DNA of 64,000 nt, taken from contig NZ_QYRT01000003.1 in assembly GCF_004923255.1 (NCBI RefSeq), positions 1 through 64,000 on the forward strand. The letters are read 5' to 3'. The first letter of the stretch is position 1. The number at the start of each line of letters is the position of its first letter. Under the pieces are notes generated by a model, which saw only the letters and a program-made list of their open reading frames with translations, was not told the origin of the DNA and did no database searches. Positions 34,922-43,118 of this stretch are shown here, one piece after another. The DNA is from Subtercola vilae. Lineage in GTDB: Bacteria > Actinomycetota > Actinomycetes > Actinomycetales > Microbacteriaceae. A program made the position numbers and the translations under genes.

Positions 34922-36549
34922 ACCGCATCCCCGAGCAGAGCCCGAAGGGCGCCACCCACGGCGGCCGATGCGCCGAACGTGGCGATGTCGGCGAACTGTC
35001 GGTCGAGCGACGGCCATCCCATGTCGACGACAACGACGGTTCCGGATGCCCGCAACATGCCAATCGTCTCGACCACCCACGGCGTGAGATGGTTCGCCTT
35101 GCCCACCACGAGTAACCGCACGCCAGTGCCAGTGCCCCCGGCTGTGTCTCGACCCCTACCCCTACCCCTACCCCTACCCGTACCCGTGCCCGCGCCGATG
35201 ACGTCAACGGCCGCCCGCCCCGACTCGACGTCACCGACGACGAGCACCGTCGCTGTCGTCGCTGCGACGGCCGTGGGCCACGGCCACCACGGTGCGTCGC
35301 CGACGGCCTCGTTGGGCGTCGTCTCGAAACGAATGAGGTAGTCGACCGGGCCGCCGGCCAGCCACGCCGTGGCTGCGGGGGAGACATCGAACGTCGAGAC
35401 GACATCGTTCGCTGTAGGAGTATGTGCCGATGCCGATGCCGATGCCGATGCCGATGCCGATGCCGATGCCGATGCCGATGCCGATGCCAGTGCCGGCACG
35501 GAGGCGGACTCACCCGCGAGGTCGGCCCCGAGCGCGCGCACCGCGGCGGCGGCTGAGGCGAGGCGGGAGGCGGGCATGCGGCCCGCTGCGACAGCTGCCA
35601 GAACCGCCGTTCCGATGGCCGTGAGCTGGGCATCCGTGTTCTCGGTGCCGACGCAGAGCAGGTCGCAGCCGGCGGCAATAGCGCCGACGGCGGCCTCGGG
35701 TATGCCGCTGAGTGCGCTCGCGCCCGCCATGTCGAGGGCGTCGCTCACGATCAGCCCGGTGAACCCGAGATGCCCGCGCAGCAGCCCCTGCAGGATGGCC
35801 GGCGAGAGTGTCGCGGGGTTCACCGAGTCATATGCCGGAAGGAGAATATGCGACGTCATGATAGTGCGCACCCCGGCGGCGATCGCCGCGCGGAATGGTT
35901 CGAGTTCGCGCGCGGCCAACTCGACGGCCGAGGCCGTGACCACAGGCAGCGCACGATGCGAGTCGGTTGCCGTGTCGCCGTGCCCGGGAAAGTGTTTCGC
36001 GCTGGCCGCGACACCGGTCGCCTGCAGCCCGCGCACCCACGCCGCGGTGTGGCGCGCAACCAGTGCGGTGTCGGCGCCAAAGCTCCGCACACCGATCACC
36101 GGATTGTCGGGGTTCGAGTTGATGTCTGCGTCGGGAGCAAAGTCGAGGTTCACGCCAGCATCGTGAAGCGCACGGCCGACCGCTCGAGCCGTCGCCGTGG
36201 TCGCCTCGAGCGAGTCGAGCCGGCCCAGCACCGCGTGGCCGACGTAGGGCGAACCCACGTCGTAGAACAGCCGCGTGACGTCGCCGCCCTCTTCATCGAT
36301 CGAGATCAGCGCGTGCGGGTTCGCCTCGCGAATGGCATCGGTGAGCTCCCTCAGCTGCGTGAGTGACCGGATGTTCGGCCCGAACACGCACACTCCGCCG
36401 AGGCCCTCGGCCAACCTGCGGCGCAGCCACTCGGGCAGCACCGTGCCCGCGAACCCGGGCATCAGCGTGGCCAGAACCTGGCGGCGCAGAGCCTCGTCAG
36501 AACACGCGTCAGCCGACACCCGGCTGCCCGCCATGCCCCCGCCGGTCAT
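34918..36549 (-). CDS. glycoside hydrolase family 3 beta-N-acetylhexosaminidase (NagZ-like)
   Basis: A 543-residue enzyme releasing terminal N-acetylglucosamine-type sugars. The GH3 N-domain shows GGVCVFGPNI, SIDEEGGDVTRL, FAPDADINSNPDNPVIGVRSFG and the NagZ signature KHFPGHGDTATDSH, with the His-Asp catalytic dyad characteristic of NagZ. The nucleophile region is GLIVSDALDM. A C-terminal domain (about 340-543) is interrupted by two low-complexity stretches, an alternating Ser/Ala run and an Arg/Gly run, both coded by hexanucleotide repeats. No signal peptide, so it cleaves imported oligosaccharides in the cytoplasm. It is coupled to the permease upstream and the kinase downstream by 4-base overlaps. 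Confidence 0.9.
   Translation of the reverse strand: MTGGGMAGSRVSADACSDEALRRQVLATLMPGFAGTVLPEWLRRRLAEGLGGVCVFGPNIRSLTQLRELTDAIREANPHALISIDEEGGDVTRLFYDVGSPYVGHAVLGRLDSLEATTATARAVGRALHDAGVNLDFAPDADINSNPDNPVIGVRSFGADTALVARHTAAWVRGLQATGVAASAKHFPGHGDTATDSHRALPVVTASAVELAARELEPFRAAIAAGVRTIMTSHILLPAYDSVNPATLSPAILQGLLRGHLGFTGLIVSDALDMAGASALSGIPEAAVGAIAAGCDLLCVGTENTDAQLTAIGTAVLAAVAAGRMPASRLASAAAAVRALGADLAGESASVPALASASASASASASASASASASAHTPTANDVVSTFDVSPAATAWLAGGPVDYLIRFETTPNEAVGDAPWWPWPTAVAATTATVLVVGDVESGRAAVDVIGAGTGTGRGRGRGRGRDTAGGTGTGVRLLVVGKANHLTPWVVETIGMLRASGTVVVVDMGWPSLDRQFADIATFGASAAVGGALRALLGDAV
35152..35187. repeat. hexanucleotide tract ACCC(C/G)T in the GH3 gene
   Basis: Six tandem units: four ACCCCT, then two ACCCGT. 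The coding strand reads an Arg/Gly and Thr/Gly run. It resembles telomeric repeat DNA only by chance; it is coding and in frame. Confidence 0.85.
35425..35484. repeat. hexanucleotide tract TGCCGA x10 in the GH3 gene
   Basis: Ten perfect tandem copies of TGCCGA followed by degenerate copies. On the coding strand this gives an alternating Ser-Ala run of about 22 residues between the GH3 catalytic domain and the C-terminal domain. Perfect tandem units of this length are prone to slipped-strand length change, which would alter linker length but not the frame. Confidence 0.95.
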
Positions 36550-37511
36550 CCCTTCACCGCCCCGCTCATCAGCCCGCTCGTCATTCGACCCTGCACAATG
36601 AGGAAGAACACGACCACGGGGATGGCCATCAGCGTCGACCCGGCCATGATGGCGGCCCAGTCGGTGGTGGTGTTAGCCTGCTGGAATGTGCGCAGCCACA
36701 CGGGCAGCGTCTGCGACGCGGGCCGCGACATGACGACAAGGGCGAGCACGAACTCGTTCCAGGCCTGGATGAAGCCGAACACGCCCGTCGCCACCAGCCC
36801 CGGCGCGAGCAGGGGAAAGGTGATCTTCCAGAACGCGCCCGTGCGCGAGAGCCCGTCGATCATGGCGGCCTCCTCGAGCTCGATCGGCACCCCGTTCACG
36901 AAGCCGCGCAAAGTCCAGATGGTGAACGGCAGCACGGTGGCCACGTACACGAGCGTCAGGCCGCCGATGGTGTTCAGCAGCGACCAGCTGTCGAGCACGC
37001 GGTAGGTCGACACGATCATGGCCTCGGCGGGAATCATCTGAATGATCAGGATCGACAGGATGAACGCCTTGCGCCCCTTGAATCGAAACCGGGTGACGGC
37101 GAGCGAGGCCAGAAACGCGAACACCAGCGCAATGACCACGGTGAGCAGGGTGACGGCCAGCGAGTTGGCCAGCGCCGGCAGAAACGGCGACCGTGACGGC
37201 TCGAACAGCACGGTCGAATAGTTGCCGAGCGTGAAGTCTTTGGGGAAGAAGTTGGGGATGGGCCCGCGAATCTCATTGTTCGGCTGCAGGGAGGTATTGA
37301 TCATCCAATACACCGGAAACACCGAGCAGAGAAAGATGATGACCGCGATGACGCTGAAGACCACGCTGGCGGCGCGGCGTTTGACGCGATGGCCCGAGAC
37401 GGGGCGACGCGGCGGGCGACCGGATGCCCGGCGGGGCGACGGCGGCACGATCATGGCTGCCACGGCCGAGTCGAGCACCGCCAGATCGGCGTTCTTGGTC
37501 ACGGTGCTCAC
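36546..37511 (-). CDS. carbohydrate ABC transporter permease (MalG/CUT1 type)
   Basis: A 321-residue permease with six TM segments. The first 45 residues are polar and Arg-rich. TM1 is VVFSVIAVIIFLCSVFPVYWMINTSL; the EAA loop that docks to the ATPase is EEAAMIDGLSRTGAFWKITFPLLAPGL. The C-terminus ends FFLIVQGRMTSGLMSGAVKG, typical of the second CUT1 subunit. It overlaps both neighbours by 4 bases. No ATPase gene is in the operon, so a shared MsiK-like ATPase encoded elsewhere is likely, as in many actinobacterial CUT1 systems. Confidence 0.93.
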   Translation of the reverse strand: MSTVTKNADLAVLDSAVAAMIVPPSPRRASGRPPRRPVSGHRVKRRAASVVFSVIAVIIFLCSVFPVYWMINTSLQPNNEIRGPIPNFFPKDFTLGNYSTVLFEPSRSPFLPALANSLAVTLLTVVIALVFAFLASLAVTRFRFKGRKAFILSILIIQMIPAEAMIVSTYRVLDSWSLLNTIGGLTLVYVATVLPFTIWTLRGFVNGVPIELEEAAMIDGLSRTGAFWKITFPLLAPGLVATGVFGFIQAWNEFVLALVVMSRPASQTLPVWLRTFQQANTTTDWAAIMAGSTLMAIPVVVFFLIVQGRMTSGLMSGAVKG

Positions 37512-38443
37512 AGGGCCTCCTCCTTGATGGTCTGGCGAACGTAGAAGATCGAGATGGCCAGCATGATGATGACCATGATCACGGCGATGGCGCCGCCTGC
37601 CCCGTAGTCACCGGTGCCGAGCGAGGTCTGGTAGATGTACACGCCGAGCGTGGAGGTCTGTTCACGAATGCCGCCGATGCCCTGCAGAGCAAAGATCTGC
37701 GTGAAGACCCGTAGGTCCCAGATGACCTGCAGAATCGTGACGACGAGAAAGATCGACTTGAGGTACGGGAACACGATGAGGCGAAAGCGCTGCACTGCGC
37801 CGGCGCCGTCGAGCTGGGCGGCCTCCATCACCTCGTCGGGAACCTGCGTCAGCCCGGCGTAGATGGTGAACGCGACGAACGGAACCGACTGCCACGTGAT
37901 GATCACGCCGGCCACGGCGAAGAAGCTGATGGGGTCGATGAGCCACGAGTGGCCGGTGAAGTCGATGCCGGTGACCTGGCTGAGCAGGTAGTTCACAACA
38001 CCGAACTGGGTATCGAACAGCCAGCCCCAGATGATGACGGCGGTGAGCGCCGGCATGGCCCAGGCCAGCAGCAACCCCACTGAGACGAGGGTGCGAAAGA
38101 ATTTATTGAGGCGCGTCATGAGGAGCGCGACCAGCGTGCCGAGGCTCATGGTCACCACGACGTTCACGATGCAGAACAGAAAACTGCGGGCGAGAACCTG
38201 CCAGAACTGCGGGTCGCCGAGAACACGGGTGTAGTTGTCGAAGCCCACGAACGGCGCTGCCTGCCCGAAGACCTGGGCGCGGCCGAACTGCTGGAACGAC
38301 ACGATGACGAGCTGCAGCAGCGGCCAGCCGATGATGGCGATGAGAATGAGGGTGGCCGGCACGAGGAGCAGTGCGGGGGCCAGGCCCTTGCGACCCACGG
38401 GTCGCCGCAGCCGGGAACTGACGGAGCCGAGAAGAGTAGTCAT
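37508..38443 (-). CDS. carbohydrate ABC transporter permease (MalF/CUT1 type)
   Basis: A permease of about 311 residues with six TM segments, the first membrane subunit of the sugar importer. TM1 is APALLLVPATLILIAIIGWPLLQLVIVSF; the EAA loop is MEAAQLDGAGAVQRFRLIVFPYLKSIF. The frame opens at an ATG at 38458, but GGAAG lies 6 bases before a second ATG at 38443, which I prefer. A large hairpin separates it from the binding-protein gene, probably lowering its expression relative to that gene. Confidence 0.93.
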   Translation of the reverse strand: MTTLLGSVSSRLRRPVGRKGLAPALLLVPATLILIAIIGWPLLQLVIVSFQQFGRAQVFGQAAPFVGFDNYTRVLGDPQFWQVLARSFLFCIVNVVVTMSLGTLVALLMTRLNKFFRTLVSVGLLLAWAMPALTAVIIWGWLFDTQFGVVNYLLSQVTGIDFTGHSWLIDPISFFAVAGVIITWQSVPFVAFTIYAGLTQVPDEVMEAAQLDGAGAVQRFRLIVFPYLKSIFLVVTILQVIWDLRVFTQIFALQGIGGIREQTSTLGVYIYQTSLGTGDYGAGGAIAVIMVIIMLAISIFYVRQTIKEEAL

Positions 38444-38504
38444 GAACCGCTTCCACATAAGATTTACGAACGTGTCTTCACCTTCCTAGGGCGAGGCACT
38501 CGGG

Positions 38505-38544
38505 TGGATGTTCGGGGCCGGGTACGACCGGCCCCGAACATCCA
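38505..38544 (-). terminator. perfect 17-bp hairpin between binding-protein and permease genes
   Basis: TGGATGTTCGGGGCCGG (38505-38521) and CCGGCCCCGAACATCCA (38528-38544) form a perfect stem with a 6-base loop, 12 bases after the binding-protein stop. There is no T-tract. In sugar ABC operons such hairpins stabilise the upstream message and attenuate readthrough, giving excess binding protein over permease. Confidence 0.75.
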
Positions 38545-38555
38545 TTTCACGGGGC

Positions 38556-39830
38556 TCAGCCGTTCAGAATGGCGTTGATCTTGCTGTCGACGTCGGTCGC
38601 CAGCGCTGTGACGTCGCCGCCCTGGCCGATCTTCACGAAGAAGTCCTGCAGGATGCCGGCCGCTTCGACGTCGGCCCATTTCGGTGAGGCCGGGGTGAGC
38701 TTCGCGTTCGCAGCGGCTTCGGCTGTAGCCTTCGCCACGTCGTCGGTGCCGAGCGTCGACGAGAGCGACTTGAGGGCCGGAACCAGGCCGGTCTTGCCGA
38801 GAATGGTCTGGTAGTCGGTGCCCAGCATGATCTTCAGGGCGCTGTACGCGAGGTCGGGGTGGGCCGACTTGGCCGCGATGGCAATGTTCGATCCACCGGC
38901 GAAGACCTGCGCGGCACCACCGTTCTTGCCCGGCAGCGCGTAGACGCCGAGGTTCGCCGTCTGGTCGGGGCAGCCAGGTGCTTTCGCGTCGGCCGCGGCC
39001 AGAATGGAGCCCTTCACCCAGCTGGGCGCCGAGACCTGCGCCACGGTGCCAGCACAGAACGGCACCTGCGGGTCGGTCTCGTTGCCGTCTTTCGGGGCAA
39101 CCGAGGCCTTCTCCATGACCTGCTGAACCTGCTTCAGCCCAGCGATAGCGCCGGCCGACTCGAATCCCGCCTTCCAGGTGCCGTTGTCATCGGTTGCGAT
39201 CTCGCCACCGTTCTCCCAGATGTAGGGCAGGGCGTTGTACCAGTCCTGACCGGGAAAGTAGATTCCGGAGACACCCGGGTTCGCCGCTGCGAGGGTGACG
39301 CCGTTCGAGACGTACTGGTCGAGCGTGGTGGGTACCGAGAGCCCGGATGCCGCCAGCAGGTCTTTCTTGTAGAACACCAGTCGCGCGCCCGAGTAGTAGG
39401 GGGCCGCGTAGAACTTGCCGTCGTACGTGCCCGCCGCCACGAAGCCGGGCAGCAGGTCTGACCCGCCGAGCTCCTGCAGCTTCGAGGTGAGGTCTTCGAA
39501 CGCGCCCGCCGAGGTGAAGGCGGCGGCCTGCGTGTTGCCCACCTCCACCACGTCGGGGCTGTCGCTGCCGGAGAGGCTGGTGGTGAGCTTGTCGACCAGG
39601 CCTGTCCACGACTGCTCTTCGACGGTGAGCGTGGAGCCGGGGTTCTGCTTCTCGAAGGTGGTCTTCAGGTAGTCGCGTGCGGCCTGGGGGGTGTCTGTGC
39701 CGTTCAGCCAGACGCGAATACTGCCGGCCTCCGGAGTGCTGCTGCCCGAAGCGGCTGACCCGCCCGACGCGCAGCCCGCCAGGGCGAGCATGGTGGCGGC
39801 ACCGAGTGCTACCAGAGAGAGTTTCCTCAT
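38556..39830 (-). CDS. sugar ABC transporter substrate-binding lipoprotein
   Basis: A 424-residue extracellular solute-binding protein of family 1. A lipoprotein signal with lipobox LAGC (Cys at about 20) is followed by a Gly/Ser-rich tether. The fold shows DSPDVVEVGNTQAAAF, an early ligand-lobe strand, and VFAGGSNIAIAAKS, the second-lobe segment typical of sugar binders. It captures the substrate outside the membrane and delivers it to the two permeases. The substrate is inferred from the hexosaminidase and ROK kinase in the same operon to be chitobiose or another GlcNAc oligosaccharide. AGGAAAGG lies upstream of the ATG. Confidence 0.92.
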   Translation of the reverse strand: MRKLSLVALGAATMLALAGCASGGSAASGSSTPEAGSIRVWLNGTDTPQAARDYLKTTFEKQNPGSTLTVEEQSWTGLVDKLTTSLSGSDSPDVVEVGNTQAAAFTSAGAFEDLTSKLQELGGSDLLPGFVAAGTYDGKFYAAPYYSGARLVFYKKDLLAASGLSVPTTLDQYVSNGVTLAAANPGVSGIYFPGQDWYNALPYIWENGGEIATDDNGTWKAGFESAGAIAGLKQVQQVMEKASVAPKDGNETDPQVPFCAGTVAQVSAPSWVKGSILAAADAKAPGCPDQTANLGVYALPGKNGGAAQVFAGGSNIAIAAKSAHPDLAYSALKIMLGTDYQTILGKTGLVPALKSLSSTLGTDDVAKATAEAAANAKLTPASPKWADVEAAGILQDFFVKIGQGGDVTALATDVDSKINAILNG

Positions 39831-39879
39831 TGTTGTTGCTACCTTTCCTAGGGCATTGATGGTGCAGGGTCGTGCCGTG

Positions 39880-41034
39880 TCATGACACCCCGAGCTGGCC
39901 GGAGAGCACCATGACGGCCGCGCCGCGCAAGACGATGTCTTGCCCGAGCGTGGTCATCCGAAGCGTGAGATCGCCGTGGAACTCGGCCATCGTGCGGCTT
40001 CGGAGGGTCTCGACGGTCGCCGCGATCAGCGTTCCGTCGAGAAGTTCGGTGGGCCCGCTCAGAACGATCTCCGGCAGGTTGAGGGCGCCAACGATGGGGG
40101 CGAGGGCAATGCCGAGCCGCTGGCCGGCTTCGGTGAGAACACGGTCGGTGTGGGTTCCGGATGCCCGGCCGAGCCCGATCGCCAGCTCGAGGTTCGGCGT
40201 CGAGAGCCACGTCTCGAGGCAGCCCCGTTTGCCGCAGACGCACAGGGCGCCGCCGTCAGTGCCCACGACGACGTGCCCGATCTCGCCCGCCGCGAACCGG
40301 CTGCCGAACAGCGGCGAGCCGCCGAGCAGCAGGCCCGCGCCCACGCCGTGCCCCACCTTGACCACCATGAGGTCGCCGTCGGCACCGCCGAAACTGTGCT
40401 CGGCCAGGGCCGCAGCGTTGGCGTCGTTCGCGACCACGATCGGGTGCCCGAACCGCTCGGCGAGCCGCGACCGCAGGTCGAGGTTCTTCCAGCCGAGATT
40501 GGGTGCGCTGAGCACCACGCCGCCGAGGTCGACCACGCCGGGGGAGCCGATGCCGATGCCGAGAATCGGTGCCGTGGTGGCGCTGATCAGGGTGTCGGTG
40601 AGCGCGATGACCTTCGCCACCGCGTCTTCGCCGGTGCTTCCCGCGAGGGCCACCTCGGCGCGGCTCAGAATGGTGCCGTCGAGGTCGAGCACCGCGCCCG
40701 TGAACAGCGCGTGCTCCGACAGGTCGATGCCCACGATCTGAAAGGCGGTACGGTCGATGTCGAGAATGGTGGCCGGTTTGCCGGGTCGGGCATCTTCGCG
40801 TGGGCCCATCTCGATGATGAGGTTCTCGGCGATGAGGTCGTTCACGAGGTCTGAGACGGTGACCCGCGTGAGGCCGGTCTCCCTGGCGATGTCGGCGCGG
40901 CTCTGGCGGCCGGTGCGGTACAGCGTCTGCAGCACGAGGGCACGGTTGTGGTTGCGGGCGTGCTCTGGCAGAACTTTCGCGCTGGGCCGAAGCGTGCGGC
41001 CGGGTGCGAAACCGGGAAGCGCCGATGCTGTCAT
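39880..41034 (-). CDS. ROK family transcriptional repressor (NagC/XylR type)
   Basis: A 384-residue regulator. An N-terminal winged helix (about 25-80) contains NRALVLQTLYRTGRQSRADIARETGLTRVTVSDLVNDL. A ROK sugar-binding domain follows, with GIGIGSPGVVDLGG, EIGHVVVG and the zinc motif CVCGKRGCLE. It heads the sugar operon and probably represses it until bound by a sugar or sugar phosphate. A 27-bp inverted repeat directly abutting its ATG overlaps its promoter, indicating autoregulation. In Streptomyces the comparable chitobiose system is controlled by the GntR protein DasR, so the control here is different. Confidence 0.92.
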   Translation of the reverse strand: MTASALPGFAPGRTLRPSAKVLPEHARNHNRALVLQTLYRTGRQSRADIARETGLTRVTVSDLVNDLIAENLIIEMGPREDARPGKPATILDIDRTAFQIVGIDLSEHALFTGAVLDLDGTILSRAEVALAGSTGEDAVAKVIALTDTLISATTAPILGIGIGSPGVVDLGGVVLSAPNLGWKNLDLRSRLAERFGHPIVVANDANAAALAEHSFGGADGDLMVVKVGHGVGAGLLLGGSPLFGSRFAAGEIGHVVVGTDGGALCVCGKRGCLETWLSTPNLELAIGLGRASGTHTDRVLTEAGQRLGIALAPIVGALNLPEIVLSGPTELLDGTLIAATVETLRSRTMAEFHGDLTLRMTTLGQDIVLRGAAVMVLSGQLGVS

Positions 41035-41070
41035 GTTTGTTAGTAAACCTTACGAACAAACTCGACGCAA
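41035..41070 (-). promoter_or_regulatory. ROK operator on a leaderless promoter
   Basis: GTTTGTTAGTAA (41035-41046) and TTACGAACAAAC (41050-41061) are inverted arms matching at 11 of 12 positions with a 3-base centre; similar TT(A/C)GTAA half-sites are known for NagC/XylR-type regulators. On the minus strand TTGCGT (41065-41070), a 17-base spacer and TTTACT (41042-41047) form a promoter whose start would fall on the ATG at 41034. The operator covers the -10 box and spacer. A lone half-site TTACGAAC occurs at 38464-38471 and another, GTTCGTAA, near 41104. Confidence 0.75.
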
Positions 41071-41158
41071 GACTTTTCTCCTGCGGTTGCCCGCAATTTA
41101 CCGGTTCGTAACATTCGGTTGGCATTCGGCCGAGGTGACGGTGTGATTCGATGGGGCC

Positions 41159-43048
41159 ATGCCAGAGCGCCGACCAGCCCCCACTTCTGCTTCTGCTGAG
41201 CTGTCGGCCGGGCATCCGCCAACCGCCGGGTACACCGTCACCGACTACCTGCTCGACCGGTTGGCAGAACTGGGGGTCGACCGGGTCTTCGGGGTTCCGG
41301 GCGACTTCACCCTCGGCCTTCTCGACCACATCGAGGCGCACTCCGTGGTGTCATGGGTGGGCACCGCGAACGAGCTCGGCGCGGGCTACGCGGCCGACGG
41401 GTACGCGCGCCTCCGCGGCATCGGAGCGCTCTGCACCACGTTCGGCGTCGGCGAGCTCAGCGCCGTCAACGCGGTCGCCGGCAGCTATGCCGAGCATGTG
41501 GGAGTGCTGCACCTCGTCGGGGCTCCCTCGCAGGCGGCGCAGGCAGCGGGCCGAGCGCTGCACCACTCGCTCGGGGACGGCGACTTTCGTCACTTCTACC
41601 GCATGAGCGCTGAGATCACCGTGGCGCAGGCCGTGCTCACGGCCACGAACTACGCCGCCGAGATCGACCGTGTGCTGCTGGCCATTCGCGAGCAGCACCT
41701 GCCGGGGTACCTGCTGCTCGCCACCGATGTGGGCGAGGTGGATGCCCAGCCGCCGGCCGCGCCCCTGCCGGCGCATCGCGATCTCACGTCGCCCGGGGCC
41801 CTCGCGGGGTTCGCCGAGGCGGCCCGGGGGTTGCTGGTGGGTGCGTTGGGCGTGGGGGTCGGCGGCACCGTTGAGGCGGGCGCGGGTGTCGGTGCCGGTG
41901 TCGGCGTACGGCGGGCCGGCGTGGGCCGGGTCGCCGTGCTGGCCGACCTGCTCGTGCACCGTCTGGGCGCTGAAGCCGAGCTGCACGAGCTGCTCGCCAC
42001 GGCGCAGCCCGACGGGCGGCCGCTCGCCCATGCAACCCTGCTCTGGGGTCGCCGTGTGGTCGATGAGAGCGCGCCGGGCTACCTCGGAGCCTACGAGGGC
42101 TCGGCCAGCGCCCCGGCAGTTCGCCACGGAATCGAGGATGCCGATGCCCTCATCCTCGCGGGCGTACAGTTCACCGACCTCACCAGCGGGTTCTTCAGCC
42201 AGCACTTCGACGACAGCCGCGTCATCAGGCTCGACCCGCACCGGGCGTCGGTGGCCGGCATCGAGTTCGGCCCCGTCGACCTGCCCGATGCGCTGGGGGT
42301 GCTGTCGGGCATCCTGCGCTCGCTCGCTGCGAATGCGGCCAACGCGGCGAACGCTGCGAACGCGGCGAACGAGGTGGCTGCGATGGCCGCGTCTGCTGTG
42401 GCCGGCGCAGAGGTCGCGTCGACCACCGTGGCCAGCGGCACCCCACTCAGCCAGGCCGCGCTGTGGAGCGAGGTGGCGGCGGCGCTTCGTCCGGGCGATC
42501 TGGTGCTGGCCGATCAGGGCACCTCGTTTTACGGAATGGGCGCCGAGCGGCTGCCACACGGGGTGGTGTTCGTGGGGCAGCCGCTCTGGGCATCCATCGG
42601 CTACACGCTGCCGGCCCTCATCGGTGCCGCGCTCGCCGCGCCCGAACGCCGCCCCATTCTGCTCATCGGCGACGGGGCTGCCCAGCTGACGGCGGTCGAA
42701 CTCGGCACCATGATGCGCCTCGGCCTCGCCCCCATCGTGGTGATCGTGAACAACGACGGGTACACCGTCGAGCGTGCGATCCACGGCCCGACCGCGCGGT
42801 ACAACGACATCGCGCCCTGGAACTGGACCGCCCTGCCCGCAGCCCTCGCCCGTGACGCCGGCGACCTCTTCACCACCCGCGCTTCGACGGTGGGCGAACT
42901 GCGGGCGGCGCTCGAGGATGCCCGTGCCGCCGACTCCGCGCTCTCGCTCGTCGAGGCGGTCGTGCCGCGCCTCGACGTGCCGCCCCTGCTCGCTGCCATC
43001 GCGGCGGCTGCCGCCCGCGCGAACGCTCCCGCCCCGCCTGCCCCCTGA
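41159..43048 (+). CDS. thiamine-diphosphate 2-keto acid decarboxylase (indolepyruvate/pyruvate decarboxylase type)
   Basis: A 629-residue enzyme converting a 2-keto acid to an aldehyde plus CO2. The N-terminal Pyr domain has FGVPGDFTLGLLDHI and the cofactor-activating Glu in TANELGAGYAADGYAR. The adjacent His pair in ALHHSLGDGDF is diagnostic of the pyruvate/indolepyruvate decarboxylase branch. The C-terminal PP domain holds LLIGDGAAQLTAVELG and VNNDGYTVERAIHG, the ThDP-Mg motif. Two inserts rich in Gly/Val and in Asn-Ala-Ala repeats (about 225-250 and 385-405) make it longer than the usual 550-570 residues. Substrate choice (indolepyruvate for auxin, pyruvate, branched chain) is undecided. 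TTCGAT 6 bases before the ATG may be a leaderless -10. Confidence 0.9.
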   Translation: MPERRPAPTSASAELSAGHPPTAGYTVTDYLLDRLAELGVDRVFGVPGDFTLGLLDHIEAHSVVSWVGTANELGAGYAADGYARLRGIGALCTTFGVGELSAVNAVAGSYAEHVGVLHLVGAPSQAAQAAGRALHHSLGDGDFRHFYRMSAEITVAQAVLTATNYAAEIDRVLLAIREQHLPGYLLLATDVGEVDAQPPAAPLPAHRDLTSPGALAGFAEAARGLLVGALGVGVGGTVEAGAGVGAGVGVRRAGVGRVAVLADLLVHRLGAEAELHELLATAQPDGRPLAHATLLWGRRVVDESAPGYLGAYEGSASAPAVRHGIEDADALILAGVQFTDLTSGFFSQHFDDSRVIRLDPHRASVAGIEFGPVDLPDALGVLSGILRSLAANAANAANAANAANEVAAMAASAVAGAEVASTTVASGTPLSQAALWSEVAAALRPGDLVLADQGTSFYGMGAERLPHGVVFVGQPLWASIGYTLPALIGAALAAPERRPILLIGDGAAQLTAVELGTMMRLGLAPIVVIVNNDGYTVERAIHGPTARYNDIAPWNWTALPAALARDAGDLFTTRASTVGELRAALEDARAADSALSLVEAVVPRLDVPPLLAAIAAAAARANAPAPPAP

Positions 43049-43057
43049 CGCACCCGC

Positions 43058-43113
43058 GGGCAGGGCACACCCGGGGCAGCGCGCACCCGTGGGCAGCGCA
43101 CATCCGGGGCGAG
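43058..43113. repeat. short imperfect tandem repeat between convergent genes
   Basis: Three to four imperfect copies of a 16-17 base unit like GGGCAGCGCGCACCCGT fill the gap between the decarboxylase and EamA genes. No hairpin of note. Function unknown. Confidence 0.5.
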
Positions 43114-43118
43114 CGCGG

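Noticed and set aside
35152-35187. CCCCTA-like repeats suggesting a telomere
   Set aside because: The tract lies inside the GH3 gene, keeps its frame and has only six units.
39877-39888. Palindrome GTGTCATGACAC at the ROK repressor stop codon
   Set aside because: Short, isolated and overlapping coding sequence; no second copy seen and no promoter next to it.
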